From Limnohabitans sp. Rim8 (lineage in GTDB: Bacteria; Pseudomonadota; Gammaproteobacteria; Burkholderiales; Burkholderiaceae_C), in NCBI RefSeq assembly GCF_945869175.1, contig NZ_CAMBNZ010000008.1, forward strand, positions 1-46,422: DNA of 46,422 bases, in the 5' to 3' direction. Within the stretch, counting starts at the first letter, position 1, and every line of letters starts with the position of its first letter. Shown here piece by piece: positions 1 through 7,557 of the stretch. A program made the translations under genes and the position numbers. Below the pieces are notes generated by a model, which saw nothing but the letters and a program-made list of their open reading frames with translations, ran no database searches and was not told where the DNA came from.

Positions 1-1415
1 GAGTCGATGAAGTGCTCTACAAAATTGTGGGGTTCGGTGACGGCCTGGCTCTCAAAGGTGGGCGGTGGCAAATCGTTCAGCCCTTCAAAGCTGCGGCCTT
101 GCAGGAGTTCGGTCAGGCTGCGCTCCAACGCCACTTGAAGGCTCGGGTGCGCGCCGAAGGATGCAAACACCCCCCCTGTGCGTGGGTTCATCAAGGTGAC
201 GCACATCACCGGGTAGGTGCCACCCAGCGACGCGTCTTTGACCAGCACCGGAAAGCCTTGGGCCTCCAAGCCCTGGATGCCCGCCAAGATGCTGGGGTAT
301 TTGGCCAAAACGTCTTGCGGGACATCCGGCAAGCAGATTTCACCCTCCAAGATCTCGCGCTTGACGGCGCGCTCAAAAATTTCAGACAAGCATTGCACCT
401 GCGCCTCGGCCAAGGTGTTGCCGGCACTCATGCCGTTGCTTACAAACAAGTTCTCAACCAGGTTGGTGGGGAAGTACACCACTTCCCCGTCGGATTGACG
501 CACAAAGGGGAGCGAGCAAATGCCACGCGCGGCATTGCCCGAGTTGGTGTCGATCAGGTGCGAGCCACGCAGCTCGCCATCGGGGTTGTAGATGGACAGG
601 CAGTACGCATCCAAAATTTCAGCGGGCAGCGCATCTTTTTTCCCTGGTTTGAACCAGCGTTCGTTCGGGTAATGCACAAACGCGGCGTTGGCGATGTCTT
701 CTCCCCAAAACGCACCCGCGTAGAAATGGTTGTTGTTCAGTCGTTCAATGTATTCGCCCAACGCAGAAGCCAATGCGCTTTCTTTGGTGGAGCCTTTGCC
801 ATTGGTAAAGCACATGGGCGAGTGCGCATCACGGATGTGCAGGGACCACACATGGGGGATGATGTTGCGCCAAGAGGCAATTTCAATCTTGATCCCTAAG
901 TCGGCCAAGAGGCCGGACATGTTGGCAATGGTTTGCTCCAAAGGCAGGTCTTTGCCCGGGATGAAGGTGTGCTTGTCGGTACTGGGCTTGAGGGTGAGCA
1001 AAGACTGCGCATCGGCATCCAGGTTGTCGACCTCTTCGATGACAAACTCGGGGCCTGCTTGCACCACTTTTTTCACGGTGCAGCGTTCAATCGAATTCAA
1101 AATGCCTCTGCGGTCTACCTCTTGGATGTCTGGAGGCAACTCCACCTGAATTTTGAAAATTTGCTGGTGACGGTTCTCGGGGTCAATGATGTTGTTTTGC
1201 GAGAGGCGGATGTTTTCGGTGGAAATCTTGCGGGTATCGCAATACAACTTTACAAAATACGCAGCACACAAAGCCGAGGAGGCCAAGAAATAATCGAAGG
1301 GGCCTGGGGCTGAGCCATCGCCTTTGTAGCGAATGGGCTGGTCGGCAACAACGGTGAAGTCATCGAATTTGGCTTCCAGACGCAGTTTGTCCAGAAAGTT
1401 GACTTTGATTTCCAT
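1..1415 (-). CDS. ycaO: OsmC-YcaO fusion protein (3' end outside window)
   Basis: The gene starts at ATG 1413-1415 on the minus strand and runs off the left edge, so 471 codons are visible. Residues 1-140 are an OsmC/Ohr-type domain that keeps both signature cysteines (C50 in ALCAAYF, C112 in IERCTVKK). From about residue 148 (HTFIPGKD) the protein follows Escherichia coli YcaO closely, including the ATP-site stretches GKGSTKESALASALGEYIER and VQCLSEIFERAVKRE and the FASFGAHPSLQVALERS block. YcaO proteins are ATP-dependent enzymes, and E. coli YcaO is linked to RimO-dependent beta-methylthiolation of ribosomal protein S12. The added OsmC domain suggests thiol or peroxide chemistry, which is inference. 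E. coli YcaO has a further C-terminal region that lies outside the window here. No RimO or substrate peptide gene is adjacent within the window. Confidence 0.9.
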   Translation of the reverse strand, partial: MEIKVNFLDKLRLEAKFDDFTVVADQPIRYKGDGSAPGPFDYFLASSALCAAYFVKLYCDTRKISTENIRLSQNNIIDPENRHQQIFKIQVELPPDIQEVDRRGILNSIERCTVKKVVQAGPEFVIEEVDNLDADAQSLLTLKPSTDKHTFIPGKDLPLEQTIANMSGLLADLGIKIEIASWRNIIPHVWSLHIRDAHSPMCFTNGKGSTKESALASALGEYIERLNNNHFYAGAFWGEDIANAAFVHYPNERWFKPGKKDALPAEILDAYCLSIYNPDGELRGSHLIDTNSGNAARGICSLPFVRQSDGEVVYFPTNLVENLFVSNGMSAGNTLAEAQVQCLSEIFERAVKREILEGEICLPDVPQDVLAKYPSILAGIQGLEAQGFPVLVKDASLGGTYPVMCVTLMNPRTGGVFASFGAHPSLQVALERSLTELLQGRSFEGLNDLPPPTFESQAVTEPHNFVEHFID

Positions 1416-1463
1416 GGGCGATTTTCAATAGGGACTCAAAATGATGCGAGCGCACGGGTTCGC

Positions 1464-1577
1464 CTACATGTGGGTACCCAGTATATAAAGCCCAACTGAA
1501 AAAAAGAGGATCCCAGCCAGAAAGACGACTGGGTGGGGCCCGAGTTCAAGCGCTGTATCGGCCGCTTGTGTGCTCAA
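1464..1577 (-). CDS. possible 37-residue single-pass membrane microprotein
   Basis: A TTG codon at 1575-1577 overlaps the TGA of the upstream response regulator (TTGA), and its frame stays open to TAG at 1464-1466. The peptide is 37 residues: a polar start followed by a hydrophobic stretch of about 20 residues (VVFLAGILFFSVGLYILG). That is the composition of a membrane-spanning helix. There is no independent ribosome binding site, so translation would rely on coupling to the regulator. It may be chance. What favours it is the hydrophobic core, the clean four-base overlap and the lack of any other gene in this gap. Confidence 0.25.
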   Translation of the reverse strand: MSTQAADTALELGPHPVVFLAGILFFSVGLYILGTHM

Positions 1578-2224
1578 GCGTTGTGGCTGGCAGTTTGTAC
1601 GGCTTCGCTGTTGTAGGCATCGGCGTACCGACTGGCCAGAAAAGCGGTGAAAAAGCCGTTGAACCAATCCATGTTGATGGGCTTGGCCATGAAAATGCAG
1701 CCTTCGGGCAAGCCGCCGCGGCTTTCAATGACCTCAGAAGTCAGTGCAGACAAGACCAAGGTTGTCATGCGGTTGAATTGCGGGTTTTGGCGCAGAGTGC
1801 GCAGCAACTCGAAACCGTCCACCCCCGGCATGTCGAGGTCGGTGATCAGCACATCGGGCTTGATGCTGGCGATGTCGATCAAGGCCTCCAGACCCGATGA
1901 CATGGCGGTGCAATCGACGGGCATGTTGGAGCGGTTGCAGTAACCGCGCAGCATTTCGCGGGTGACCGCATCGTCTTCCACCAGCAAGACCCGCAGCCTC
2001 TGGTCGCGGGGCTCGCTTAGGACGGTCAACATGTTGTGCTTACGCTGGTATTCGCGGATAGAGGGCATCGAAATTCTGCGATGCCCGCCTTGCGTTTTCC
2101 AAGCTTGCAGCTCATTTTTTTCGACCAAGGTCTGGATCGTGCCGACAGACAGCCCCAGCAGCTTGGCTGCATAGGTGGTGCCGCAGTAATCCTCGGGGGT
2201 GTCGGGTGTGGTGTAGGTTTGCAT
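1574..2224 (-). CDS. orphan response regulator with N-terminal excisionase/MerR-like HTH and C-terminal receiver
   Basis: This 216-residue protein joins a short DNA-binding domain (about residues 14-63; AAKLLGLSVGTIQTLVEK, then GGHRRI, as in the HTH_17/BldC family) to a receiver domain (about 76-195). The receiver has the acidic pair D84/D85, the likely phosphorylated D129 in ITDLDMPG, a switch Ser/Thr in LVLSALT and the conserved K181 in MAKP. The order HTH then receiver is the reverse of most response regulators. No sensor kinase lies next to it, so the input is unknown. It starts at ATG 2222-2224, downstream of a very AT-rich spacer that probably holds its promoter. It is presumably a phosphorylation-controlled transcription regulator, but its targets cannot be read from the sequence. 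Confidence 0.85.
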   Translation of the reverse strand: MQTYTTPDTPEDYCGTTYAAKLLGLSVGTIQTLVEKNELQAWKTQGGHRRISMPSIREYQRKHNMLTVLSEPRDQRLRVLLVEDDAVTREMLRGYCNRSNMPVDCTAMSSGLEALIDIASIKPDVLITDLDMPGVDGFELLRTLRQNPQFNRMTTLVLSALTSEVIESRGGLPEGCIFMAKPINMDWFNGFFTAFLASRYADAYNSEAVQTASHNA

Positions 2225-2457
2225 GGCATTTATTTTAATAATAAAATTATAAAAAACAATCTTTTTGATTTAAAAAAACCGCTTAATAATTAAAATTCAT
2301 GGCTTGAAATACTGGCGTGTGGAGTGGATTGGTGGATGTTTTCACCTCGGCGCTCAAGGAATGCCCGTTTGGCGAGGTCTCCGCTGTGACAAAGCACGCA
2401 CAGAAGCCAAGCCGCAGCGGGATTAACATGGATTCAAACCACACTTGGAGACTGTCG
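2225..2457. promoter_or_regulatory. AT-rich divergent spacer between the response regulator and the acyl-CoA synthetase
   Basis: The first 80 bases (about 2226-2305) are almost pure A/T with runs of A and T, in sharp contrast to the GC-rich genes on both sides. A TATAAT-like element lies on the minus strand at 2246-2251, about 22 bases upstream of the regulator ATG, but no good -35 box goes with it. The rest (2306-2457) is open in the synthetase frame but does not look coding. I place the synthetase start at 2458, so this part would be its leader. Confidence 0.5.
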
Positions 2458-4173
2458 ATGCCCGCCCATGCCGCTGTTTGGCCCGTACGCTTGCCTGCCA
2501 AGATCACCCCGCCAGCCACTTCTCTTTGGATGAACCTGGCCATCAGCGCCCTGCGTTATCCCGAAAAAGCAGCCTTTGTCTTCATGGGCAGGGTCTGGAC
2601 TTACCGCGAGTTGATGGCCCATGCGGAGCAACTGGCCGGGCAATTGAAGGCTTTGGGCGTGGAGGCGGGGGATCGGGTGGTGTTGGACATGCAAAATTGC
2701 CCGCAGTTGGTGATCACCCACTTTGCTGTTTTGCGCATCGATGCGGTGGTGGTGCCCGTCAACCCGATGAACCGGGCCGAAGAACTGAAGCACTACATCA
2801 CCGATCCAGATACACGGATGGCTGTGACCACCGCCGATTTGGCCCCGGACCTGGCGCAGGCCAGCGCCGCTTTGGCTCCTGAGCAGCGTCTGAAGCACTT
2901 GGTGGTGACGCAGTTCACCGATGTGTTTGAGGCCCAAGCCGTTGGCCCCGAGGACATGCCCGAAGCTTGGCGACCTTGGTTGTTGCCGGTCCGTGAATTG
3001 CCCGCGTTGTCATCTGGCCAAGTGCACGCTTGGTCAGATTTGATGGCTGCGCCCGCCACTGATTTGCCACCCCCCCAAGCCCAATCCGATGACTTGGCGG
3101 TTTTGCCCTACACCAGTGGCACCACCGGCTTGCCCAAGGGCTGCATGCACACCCACGGCACCCTGATGCACAACGCCATGGCCAGTGGTTTGTGGGGCAA
3201 CGGGACGCCAGAAAACGTCACGCTCTGCGTGGTCCCCATGTTCCACATCACCGGCATGGTGAGCGTGATGCACACCAGCATTTTGTTGGGGGCCAGTTTG
3301 GTGATCATGCCCCGGTGGGACCGCGATGTGGCGGGGCATCTGATTTCCAAATGGAAAGTCACCCACTGGACCAACATCCCCACCATGGTGATCGACTTGT
3401 TGGGCAGTCCGCACATGGACCGCTATGACCTGAACAGCCTGGTCTACATTGGCGGCGGCGGTGCCGCCATGCCCGAAGCTGTGGCCCAGCGCTTGTTGGA
3501 GCAGTTCGGTCTGCGCTATGTGGAGGGTTATGGCCTGACCGAGACCGCCGCCCCGTCGCACACCAACCCACCCGATGCCCCCAAAAAACAGTGCTTGGGC
3601 ATCCCCTTCATGAGTGTCGAGTCGCGCATTGTGGACCCCGAGACCCTGGTCGAATTGCCGCCGGGTGAGTCGGGCGAAATTGTGATTTCCGGACCCCAAG
3701 TTTTCAAGGGTTACTGGAAACGCCCCGATGCCACGGCCGAAGCCTTTTTTGAGCGCGATGGCTTGCGGTTTTTCCGCTCGGGCGACATGGGCCGTGTTGA
3801 TGAAGCTGGCTACTTCTTCATGACCGACCGGCTCAAGCGCATGATCAACGCCAGCGGTTTCAAGGTCTGGCCGGCCGAGGTCGAAGCGCTGATGTTCCGC
3901 CATCCCGCCATTCAAGAGGCCTGCATCATCGCCACACGCGACGCATACCGGGGCGAATCGGTCAAAGCGGTGGTGGTTTTGCGGCTGGAACACAAGGGCC
4001 AAGTCTCCGAGCAAGACATCATCGATTGGTGCCGTGAGAACATGGCGGTTTACAAAATGCCCCGCGCTGTGAGTTTTGTCGATGTCTTGCCCAAGAGTGG
4101 CAGCGGTAAAGTCATGTGGCGGGCTCTGCAAGAGGCTGAAATGGCCGCTTTGGATGCACCTGCCAAGGGGTGA
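2458..4173 (+). CDS. AMP-forming acyl-CoA synthetase (fatty-acid CoA ligase family)
   Basis: This 571-residue enzyme belongs to the ANL adenylating family, which activates a carboxylic acid with ATP and joins it to CoA. Visible motifs are the phosphate-binding loop YTSGTTGLPKG (218-228), YGLTET (358-363), FRSGDMG, the hinge region DRLKRMINASGFKVWPAEVE and a C-terminal catalytic lysine in KSGSGK (about 551). The substrate cannot be read; medium or long-chain fatty acids or an aromatic acid are all possible. I chose ATG 2458 because GGAG at 2447-2450 sits seven bases upstream; an in-frame ATG at 2428 is an alternative. It is the first gene of a tight plus-strand run, 23 bases before a flavin oxidoreductase. 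Confidence 0.88.
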   Translation: MPAHAAVWPVRLPAKITPPATSLWMNLAISALRYPEKAAFVFMGRVWTYRELMAHAEQLAGQLKALGVEAGDRVVLDMQNCPQLVITHFAVLRIDAVVVPVNPMNRAEELKHYITDPDTRMAVTTADLAPDLAQASAALAPEQRLKHLVVTQFTDVFEAQAVGPEDMPEAWRPWLLPVRELPALSSGQVHAWSDLMAAPATDLPPPQAQSDDLAVLPYTSGTTGLPKGCMHTHGTLMHNAMASGLWGNGTPENVTLCVVPMFHITGMVSVMHTSILLGASLVIMPRWDRDVAGHLISKWKVTHWTNIPTMVIDLLGSPHMDRYDLNSLVYIGGGGAAMPEAVAQRLLEQFGLRYVEGYGLTETAAPSHTNPPDAPKKQCLGIPFMSVESRIVDPETLVELPPGESGEIVISGPQVFKGYWKRPDATAEAFFERDGLRFFRSGDMGRVDEAGYFFMTDRLKRMINASGFKVWPAEVEALMFRHPAIQEACIIATRDAYRGESVKAVVVLRLEHKGQVSEQDIIDWCRENMAVYKMPRAVSFVDVLPKSGSGKVMWRALQEAEMAALDAPAKG

Positions 4174-4196
4174 TCACCTGCTCACAACCCAGTCGA

Positions 4197-5210
4197 ATGA
4201 ATCTGAAAATTTCCATCCTTGACCAATCTGCTGCTGCCGCCGGGCGGGGGCAGGACGCGACCATTCGCCAAACGCTGGCGCTGGCCCAGCAGGCGGAGGC
4301 CTGGGGTTACCACCGCTTTTGGGTGAGTGAGCACCACAGCCACCCCAGCATTGTGGGCACGGCACCAGAAGTCTTGATGGCCGCCATTGCAGCACGCACC
4401 CAACGCATACGCCTGGGCAGCGCGGGCGTGATGCTGCCGCATTACGCGGCCCTCAAGGTGGCCGAGCAGTTCCGGGTGCTCGACGCCTTGGCCCCTGGGC
4501 GCATCGATTTGGGCGTGGGCCGAGCGCCCGGCAGCGATGGCCGCACAGCGCAATTGCTCAACCCCGATCGCAACGCCTCGGAGCGTTTTCCGCAGCAGGT
4601 GATGGAACTGCAAGCCTGGGTCAGTGGCCACAACCTGCCGCCTGGCCATCCGGGTCACAACGTGTACGCCTACCCGCAATCAGACACTGCACCCGCGGTG
4701 TGGATGCTGGGCAGCTCGGATTACGGCGCTCAGTTGGCGGCCCACTTGGGGTTGCCTTATGCGTTTGCTTACTTCATCACCGACGGTCAGGGCGCAGATG
4801 AAGCCCTGCAGATTTACCGTGAAACCTTCCGGCCAAGTGCGGGTCTGCAAAAACCAAGCTCCGCGCTTTGCGTGTGGGCGTTGGCTGCGGATACCGACGA
4901 CGAAGCGCTGCGCCTGTTCGAAAGCCGTGCCCGCTGGAAGATGGACCGCAACCTGGGCCGGATCGGGCCTTTGTTGCCGCCTGAAGAAGCCGCGCGTGAT
5001 TACAGCCCGGCAGAACAGTTTGCGCTCGAGCGCCTGCGGGACTCGGCCCTGATCGGCTCGGCCGAGACGGTTGGCCGAAAACTCCGTCAACTCGCGGCGC
5101 GGCTGCAAGCCGATGAACTGGTCGTCATCACCTGGGCACATGACCCTGCGGCCCAAATGCGCTCTTATGAATTGCTCGCCCAGGAATTTGCACTTGCGGC
5201 AAACTGCTGA
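4197..5210 (+). CDS. luciferase-like (LLM class) flavin-dependent oxidoreductase
   Basis: The 337-residue product fits the bacterial luciferase-like monooxygenase fold. The N-terminus (LKISILDQS), the segment AEAWGYHRFWVSEHHS, the GSAGVMLPHYAALKVAEQF strand-turn and APGRIDLGVGRAPG are typical of the single-subunit LLM group that includes YhbW-like proteins. Such enzymes use reduced FMN (or F420 in other phyla) and oxygen to oxidise small molecules. The substrate is unknown. I used ATG 4197 because the family normally begins just before the first beta strand; a GTG at 4170 overlapping the synthetase stop would only add nine residues. It lies 33 bases before the MesD-like methionine synthase and is probably co-transcribed with it. 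Confidence 0.85.
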   Translation: MNLKISILDQSAAAAGRGQDATIRQTLALAQQAEAWGYHRFWVSEHHSHPSIVGTAPEVLMAAIAARTQRIRLGSAGVMLPHYAALKVAEQFRVLDALAPGRIDLGVGRAPGSDGRTAQLLNPDRNASERFPQQVMELQAWVSGHNLPPGHPGHNVYAYPQSDTAPAVWMLGSSDYGAQLAAHLGLPYAFAYFITDGQGADEALQIYRETFRPSAGLQKPSSALCVWALAADTDDEALRLFESRARWKMDRNLGRIGPLLPPEEAARDYSPAEQFALERLRDSALIGSAETVGRKLRQLAARLQADELVVITWAHDPAAQMRSYELLAQEFALAANC

Positions 5211-5243
5211 CCTTCTATTTTGTGACCTCCAAGGATTTTTGAC

Positions 5244-6263
5244 ATGTTCACCACCGCGATCGCTGGCAGTTTGCCCAAACCCGCTTGGCTGGCCGAGACC
5301 GAAAAACTCTGGCCCCAGTGGACCTCCCAGGGGCCCGAGCTGCAGCAAGCCAAAGCCGATGCCACCCTCTTGTGGATCAAGGCCCAAGAGGACGCCGGTT
5401 TGGATGTGATCGGTGACGGCGAACAGGCGCGCCAGCACTTTGTGCACGGCTTTGTCGAGCAGGTCGAAGGCATCGACTTTGTGAACAAAGTGACCATGGG
5501 CATCCGCAACAACCGCTACGACGCGCAGGTGCCACAGGTCATTGCGCCGCTGCGTCTGAAGGGCCGTGTGCACGCGTTCGAAGCCCAGTTGGCCCGTGCC
5601 CACACAAACAAGAAACTCAAATTCACCTTGCCTGGCCCGATGACGATTGTGGACACCGTGGCCGACCGCTTTTACGGCGACAAGGTCAAAATGGCCATGG
5701 CCTTTGCCGAGTTGCTCAACCAAGAAGCGCTGGCGCTGCAAGCCGACGGCGTGGACATCATCCAATTCGATGAACCTGCTTTCAACGTCTACATGGACGA
5801 CGCGGCCGATTGGGGCGTCAAGGCGCTGGAGATTGCTGCGCGGGGTTTGACCTGCACCACCGCCGTGCACATTTGCTATGGCTACGGCATCGAAGCCAAC
5901 AACAAATGGAAAGAGACGCTGGGCCAAGAGTGGCGTCAATACGAAAAGGTGTTCCCGGCCCTGGCCAAGAGCAGCATCCAACAGGTCAGCCTGGAGTGCA
6001 TGCACTCGCATGTGCCGATGGAAATGATGAAATTGCTGGAAGGCAAAGACGTGATGGTCGGCGTGATCGACGTGGCCAATCCGGCCATCGAAACCGCTGA
6101 GGAAATCGCCGATACGATTGGCCGCGCCTTGCAGTTCGTGCCCAAGCACCGCTTGATCGCTTGCACCAACTGCGGCCTGGCACCCATGAGCCGCGCCGTG
6201 GCCGAAGCCAAGCTCAAAGCCCTGGCCGAAGGCGCCAAGCTCGCCAGCCAACGCTACGCCTGA
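5244..6263 (+). CDS. core methionine synthase, MesD-like (MetE C-terminal domain only)
   Basis: The 339-residue protein consists only of the catalytic barrel of cobalamin-independent methionine synthase and lacks the MetE N-terminal half. The zinc ligands are visible as H209 and C211 (HICYGYG), E251 (SLEC) and C310 (CTNCGL), with DEPAF at 176-180. It would transfer a methyl group to homocysteine. The sequence style (AGSLPKPAWLAE, IGDGEQARQHFVHGF, WRQYEKVFP) resembles MesD, the folate-independent methionine synthase of aerobic bacteria. MesD is reported to need oxygen and the partner MesX (DUF1852). No DUF1852 gene is adjacent; the neighbours are a flavin oxidoreductase and a 2OG-Fe(II) dioxygenase. 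The start ATG 5244 has AAGGA shortly upstream. The family call is firm; MesD function is inference from remembered resemblance. Confidence 0.85.
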   Translation: MFTTAIAGSLPKPAWLAETEKLWPQWTSQGPELQQAKADATLLWIKAQEDAGLDVIGDGEQARQHFVHGFVEQVEGIDFVNKVTMGIRNNRYDAQVPQVIAPLRLKGRVHAFEAQLARAHTNKKLKFTLPGPMTIVDTVADRFYGDKVKMAMAFAELLNQEALALQADGVDIIQFDEPAFNVYMDDAADWGVKALEIAARGLTCTTAVHICYGYGIEANNKWKETLGQEWRQYEKVFPALAKSSIQQVSLECMHSHVPMEMMKLLEGKDVMVGVIDVANPAIETAEEIADTIGRALQFVPKHRLIACTNCGLAPMSRAVAEAKLKALAEGAKLASQRYA

Positions 6264-6283
6264 AACCGTCACCGAGGTCGTTC

Positions 6284-7030
6284 ATGCCCCAACAAATGCT
6301 GCAGCCCCCGCTGACACCACCTGACCTGTTGAATGCCACCTTGGCGGACCAGGGGTTTGCGGTCCTGGGGGCTGCCAGTGTTTGCGCTTTGGCCGGTCTA
6401 TCGGTGGAGGCCTTGAGAGCACTCGAGCCCAGTTGGAACCATTTGCCGCCCGACCAATACCTGAAAGACGGTGGACGTTACCGCCGCCGCCGGCACGCCA
6501 GCTTCGAGGTCACGGGCGATCAGGTGCAGGCCATGCCACACCGAGCCCATTGGCAACCCTTGTCATATAACGCCTTGCACGGTGGCATGCAGCGCTGGTT
6601 TGAGCCCATGGGCCAAGAGGTGGTGCATCAAGTGGCGTGGTTGCATTTGTTGTGTTGGTTGGCCCGTGTGGCCTCCAAAGCCCAAGGCCATCAGACCTGG
6701 TTCACCGAAGCGCATCAGTTTCGCATCGACACCACCGATGGCATTGGTCGCCCCACACCCGAGGGCGCACACCGCGACGGCGTGAACTGGGTGGCGGTGT
6801 TTTTGGTGGGCCGTCACAGCATCAAAGGCGGTGAAACCCGGGTGTTTGACATGGACACCCCTCGTGGCCAGCGGTTCACCTTGAGCGAGCCTTGGTCTTT
6901 GCTGTTGCTCGATGACAGCCGTGTGATCCATGAAACCACGCCCATTCAACCCGAACAAGAAGGCGGTTGGCGCGACACACTGGTTGTCACGCTGCGCTCC
7001 GGCGGATTTTTGGACGCCCCAGCGCCCTGA
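6284..7030 (+). CDS. 2OG-Fe(II) dioxygenase family protein (PF10014-like)
   Basis: This 248-residue protein carries the signature PTPEGAHRDG typical of the 2OG-Fe_Oxy_2 family, which includes Bacillus L-isoleucine 4-hydroxylase. The iron ligands are H163, D165 and H216 (VIHETTP), and R230 in GGWRDTL probably binds 2-oxoglutarate. Family members hydroxylate or sulfoxidise free amino acids, including methionine in some cases; the substrate here is unknown. ATG 6284 is preceded by GAGG at 6274-6277. It follows the MesD-like gene by 20 bases on the same strand, so the two are probably co-transcribed. The stop TGA directly abuts the convergent yajQ stop. Confidence 0.85.
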   Translation: MPQQMLQPPLTPPDLLNATLADQGFAVLGAASVCALAGLSVEALRALEPSWNHLPPDQYLKDGGRYRRRRHASFEVTGDQVQAMPHRAHWQPLSYNALHGGMQRWFEPMGQEVVHQVAWLHLLCWLARVASKAQGHQTWFTEAHQFRIDTTDGIGRPTPEGAHRDGVNWVAVFLVGRHSIKGGETRVFDMDTPRGQRFTLSEPWSLLLLDDSRVIHETTPIQPEQEGGWRDTLVVTLRSGGFLDAPAP

Positions 7031-7516
7031 TCAGTCGCGGAAGTTGTCGAAAGACAGGGGCAGTTCGGTCATGTCCTTGCGCAGCAAAGCCATGGCTGCT
7101 TGCAAGTCGTCGCGCTTGGTGCCGGTCACGCGCACCGCATCGCCCTGAATGGACGCTTGCACTTTGATCTTGCTCTCTTTAATGAGTTTGGTGATTTTTT
7201 TGGCATCTTCGGTCTCAATGCCGTTTTTGACCTTGATCACTTGCTTGACCTTGTCGCCACCGATTTTTTCGACTTTGCCAATGTCCAAAAAGCGCACGTC
7301 CACATTCCGTTTGGTGAGCTTGTTGCGCAAGATGTCTTCGACTTGGGTGAGCTGAAACTCGGCGTCACCGAACATCGTGATCTCTTTGTCCTTGAGTTCG
7401 ATGTTGGCGGATGTGCCTTTGAAGTCAAAGCGGGTGCCGATTTCTTTGGCGCAAGTGTCAACGGCGTTGCGCACTTCGACCATATTGGGTTCGCAAACGG
7501 TATCAAACGAAGGCAT
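7031..7516 (-). CDS. yajQ: YajQ family nucleotide-binding protein
   Basis: The 161-residue sequence matches YajQ along its full length: the start [11 protein letters not shown], the [18 protein letters not shown] strand pair, the [16 protein letters not shown] centre, the [28 protein letters not shown] repeat and the end [10 protein letters not shown]. YajQ proteins are small cytosolic two-ferredoxin-fold proteins that bind nucleotides; a Xanthomonas homologue binds cyclic di-GMP and assists a transcription factor. The role here is not known. It is divergent from murB with only 41 bases between the two start codons, so the promoters must overlap or lie inside the coding ends. Confidence 0.95.
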   Translation of the reverse strand: MPSFDTVCEPNMVEVRNAVDTCAKEIGTRFDFKGTSANIELKDKEITMFGDAEFQLTQVEDILRNKLTKRNVDVRFLDIGKVEKIGGDKVKQVIKVKNGIETEDAKKITKLIKESKIKVQASIQGDAVRVTGTKRDDLQAAMALLRKDMTELPLSFDNFRD

Positions 7517-7557
7517 GGCGGTAAAAATCCGAAGGTTGAGAATGCGACAATTCTCCC

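Noticed and set aside
12..899. Long open frame on the plus strand opposite the OsmC-YcaO gene
   Set aside because: The minus-strand frame gives a full match to OsmC and YcaO; the plus frame has no family features and is a mirror effect of GC-rich codon use.
4680..6272. A 530-codon open frame on the minus strand
   Set aside because: It is antisense to two well-recognised enzymes (flavin oxidoreductase and MesD-like), with low-complexity His/Gln/Gly-rich translation typical of shadows.
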